Positions 5,782-6,794 of a stretch of 6,794 nt of DNA are shown here, piece by piece. Under the pieces are notes generated by a model that saw only the letters and a program-made list of their open reading frames with translations, ran no database searches and was not told the DNA's origin. Both the position numbers and the translations under genes were made by a program. Position 1 is the stretch's first letter. Every line of letters starts with the position of its first letter. The stretch is from Haloferacaceae archaeon (lineage in GTDB: Archaea; Halobacteriota; Halobacteria; Halobacteriales; Haloferacaceae): contig JAQCMZ010000037.1 in the NCBI GenBank assembly GCA_028274825.1, forward strand, positions 1 through 6,794, in the 5' to 3' direction.

Positions 5782-5816
5782 TTCGCCAACAGTAGCGGAA
5801 GTTAATCTTCGCCAAC
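5782..5816. repeat. 9-bp direct repeat ttcgccaac
   Basis: The word ttcgccaac occurs at 5782-5790 and 5808-5816, spanning the 21-nt gap between the two convergent genes and the end of the permease gene. It is short and may be chance, or a trace of slippage. Confidence 0.3.
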
Positions 5817-6794
5817 GGAAATCCGGGGATCAATGATCCCATATATAATGTCGACAGCAAAATTCGATATAATAACGATTGCTGCGGTAATGAAGAAGAC
5901 GAACTGGACGACGGGGAAGTCACGTGACAGCACCGCCTGCACAAGCGCAAATCCGATACCAGGCCAGTTGAACACGACTTCAATTAGTACTAGTCCGCTA
6001 ATCGCACGTGTCATAGACACCGGATACAGCGTGATCACGGGGAGGATCGCGTGGCGACCTAAGTGCTTGAGACGCTTGGCGTAGGGCAGGCCGCTGACAC
6101 GGTTGTAATAGTTGAAATCCTGTCCCATAACCTCAACCACGCTGGTCCGCATGACCATTGTTGGCGAGTAGAGAAATCGAAGGACAACTGCACTAAACGG
6201 CAACACGTAGTGGAATGCGAAGTTTTGTGTCAAGTATGGCCGCCACCATGCTGCATCCGCAAATTGCGCGGACACGGCCGGTGAAAGCATCCCCGATGTC
6301 GGGAAAATATTGAGCCACACTGCGAAGATCAGGATGAGAATAATACCAATAAAAAACCCGGGGAACGACCCGACCGTAATGAGCGTGATGATTCCATAGC
6401 GTTCGAATCGGGAACCCCGTAGGTTCCCCATTACCGTCCCGAGAACCGAGCCAAGCAAATAACCAACCGTGATCCCGGGGGCCGCAAGGATCAGCGTGTT
6501 GAAGATCTTCACCCGGACATACTCAATGACCGGCGTCCGGAACTGCAACGAGGTTCCCATTTCCAAGTGTAGGAAGTTAATTAAATAATCCCAGTACTGG
6601 ATGTACAGGGGCTGGTTGAGGCCCCACTTTGTTTTGAATGCCTGAATCGTCTCCTCATTTGCCCCACCGAACAGCATAATATCAACGAAACTTCCAGGCA
6701 TCGCTCGGAAAAAGAAAAAGAGGAATGTGAGGACTAGCCAGAGAAGGAAAACAGTCTGTAATGCCCGTACCGAAATGTATCGAACACGGCTCAC
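5802..6794 (-). CDS. dppB: DppB-type peptide ABC transporter permease
   Basis: One of the two membrane subunits of a dipeptide/oligopeptide importer; it would pair with a DppC subunit, an extracellular binding lipoprotein and DppD/DppF ATPases, none of which is in the window. Hydrophobic segments lie near residues 13-31, 101-122, 136-163, 195-212, 263-286 and 297-320, the usual six. The cytoplasmic loop RVSGLPYAKRLKHLGRHAILPVITLY (232-257) is the EAA-type motif that docks the ATPase, with its Gly235 and the LP at 251-252. The C-terminal VFNWPGIG and DPR are typical of DppB. The length of 330 residues is normal. The start is a GTG occupying the last three bases of the window, and MSRVRYISVRALQT fits a DppB N-terminus, but an earlier start outside is possible. 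Several permeases of this type differ in substrate, so the dppB label is by family only. Confidence 0.88.
   Translation of the reverse strand: MSRVRYISVRALQTVFLLWLVLTFLFFFFRAMPGSFVDIMLFGGANEETIQAFKTKWGLNQPLYIQYWDYLINFLHLEMGTSLQFRTPVIEYVRVKIFNTLILAAPGITVGYLLGSVLGTVMGNLRGSRFERYGIITLITVGSFPGFFIGIILILIFAVWLNIFPTSGMLSPAVSAQFADAAWWRPYLTQNFAFHYVLPFSAVVLRFLYSPTMVMRTSVVEVMGQDFNYYNRVSGLPYAKRLKHLGRHAILPVITLYPVSMTRAISGLVLIEVVFNWPGIGFALVQAVLSRDFPVVQFVFFITAAIVIISNFAVDIIYGIIDPRISVGED

Noticed and set aside
1..6794. CRISPR array, tRNA, rRNA, integrase attachment site
   Set aside because: No regularly spaced repeats, cloverleaf or conserved rRNA stretch was seen on either strand.

Overview
The window reads as haloarchaeal DNA. 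The left half is very GC-rich, the predicted proteins are acidic, and several genes start at or within a few bases of the expected transcription start (TATA-like box about 25-28 nt upstream of the ATG). The recognisable families (an IS5-type transposase, a MAREVTH-type CDGSH protein, a DppB permease, a CapA relative) are also common in halophilic archaea. I cannot name the species.

Layout. Positions 1-717 hold the 3' part of an IS5-family insertion sequence whose 5' end lies outside the window. Positions 660-1390 contain no convincing gene. They hold a near-perfect palindrome, a second diverged copy of the same IS-end module, a 14-bp perfect hairpin and one weak small ORF. Positions 1392-1865 (-) encode an unrecognised 157-residue protein. 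Divergent from it is a dead CDGSH iron-sulfur gene (1950-2183, +), with one in-frame TGA and all three cysteine ligands replaced. Next comes a two-gene minus-strand unit. It starts with a 361-residue protein joining a four-cluster DmsB/PsrB-type ferredoxin to a Cys/Gly-rich linker and the tail of an Mrp/ApbC-type P-loop protein. It is overlapped by 4 nt by a 50-codon mobA relic that seems to keep only the two ends of MobA.

From about 3480 rightward the sequence becomes visibly more AT-rich. This half holds an intact SDR oxidoreductase (3706-4464, +), a broken CapA-family gene (4479-5065, -) with no 5' half and a 1-nt frameshift, a thioredoxin-fold protein with a CEPC motif (5106-5780, +), and a DppB-type peptide ABC transporter permease (5802-6794, -) whose GTG start lies at the window edge.

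How it fits together. The left half looks like the eroded remains of a molybdoenzyme locus: electron-transfer subunit, Mrp-like maturation factor and MobA for the molybdenum cofactor, with no catalytic subunit visible here. Internal deletions seem to have shortened or fused the genes next to IS debris. The right half is a separate, compositionally different set of small transcription units, with the permease probably heading a peptide-uptake operon that continues outside the window on its 5' side or has lost its partners here. I see no CRISPR array, tRNA or rRNA. The strongest candidates for something new are the ferredoxin-Mrp chimera and the ligand-less CDGSH gene, and erosion is the simpler explanation for the second.
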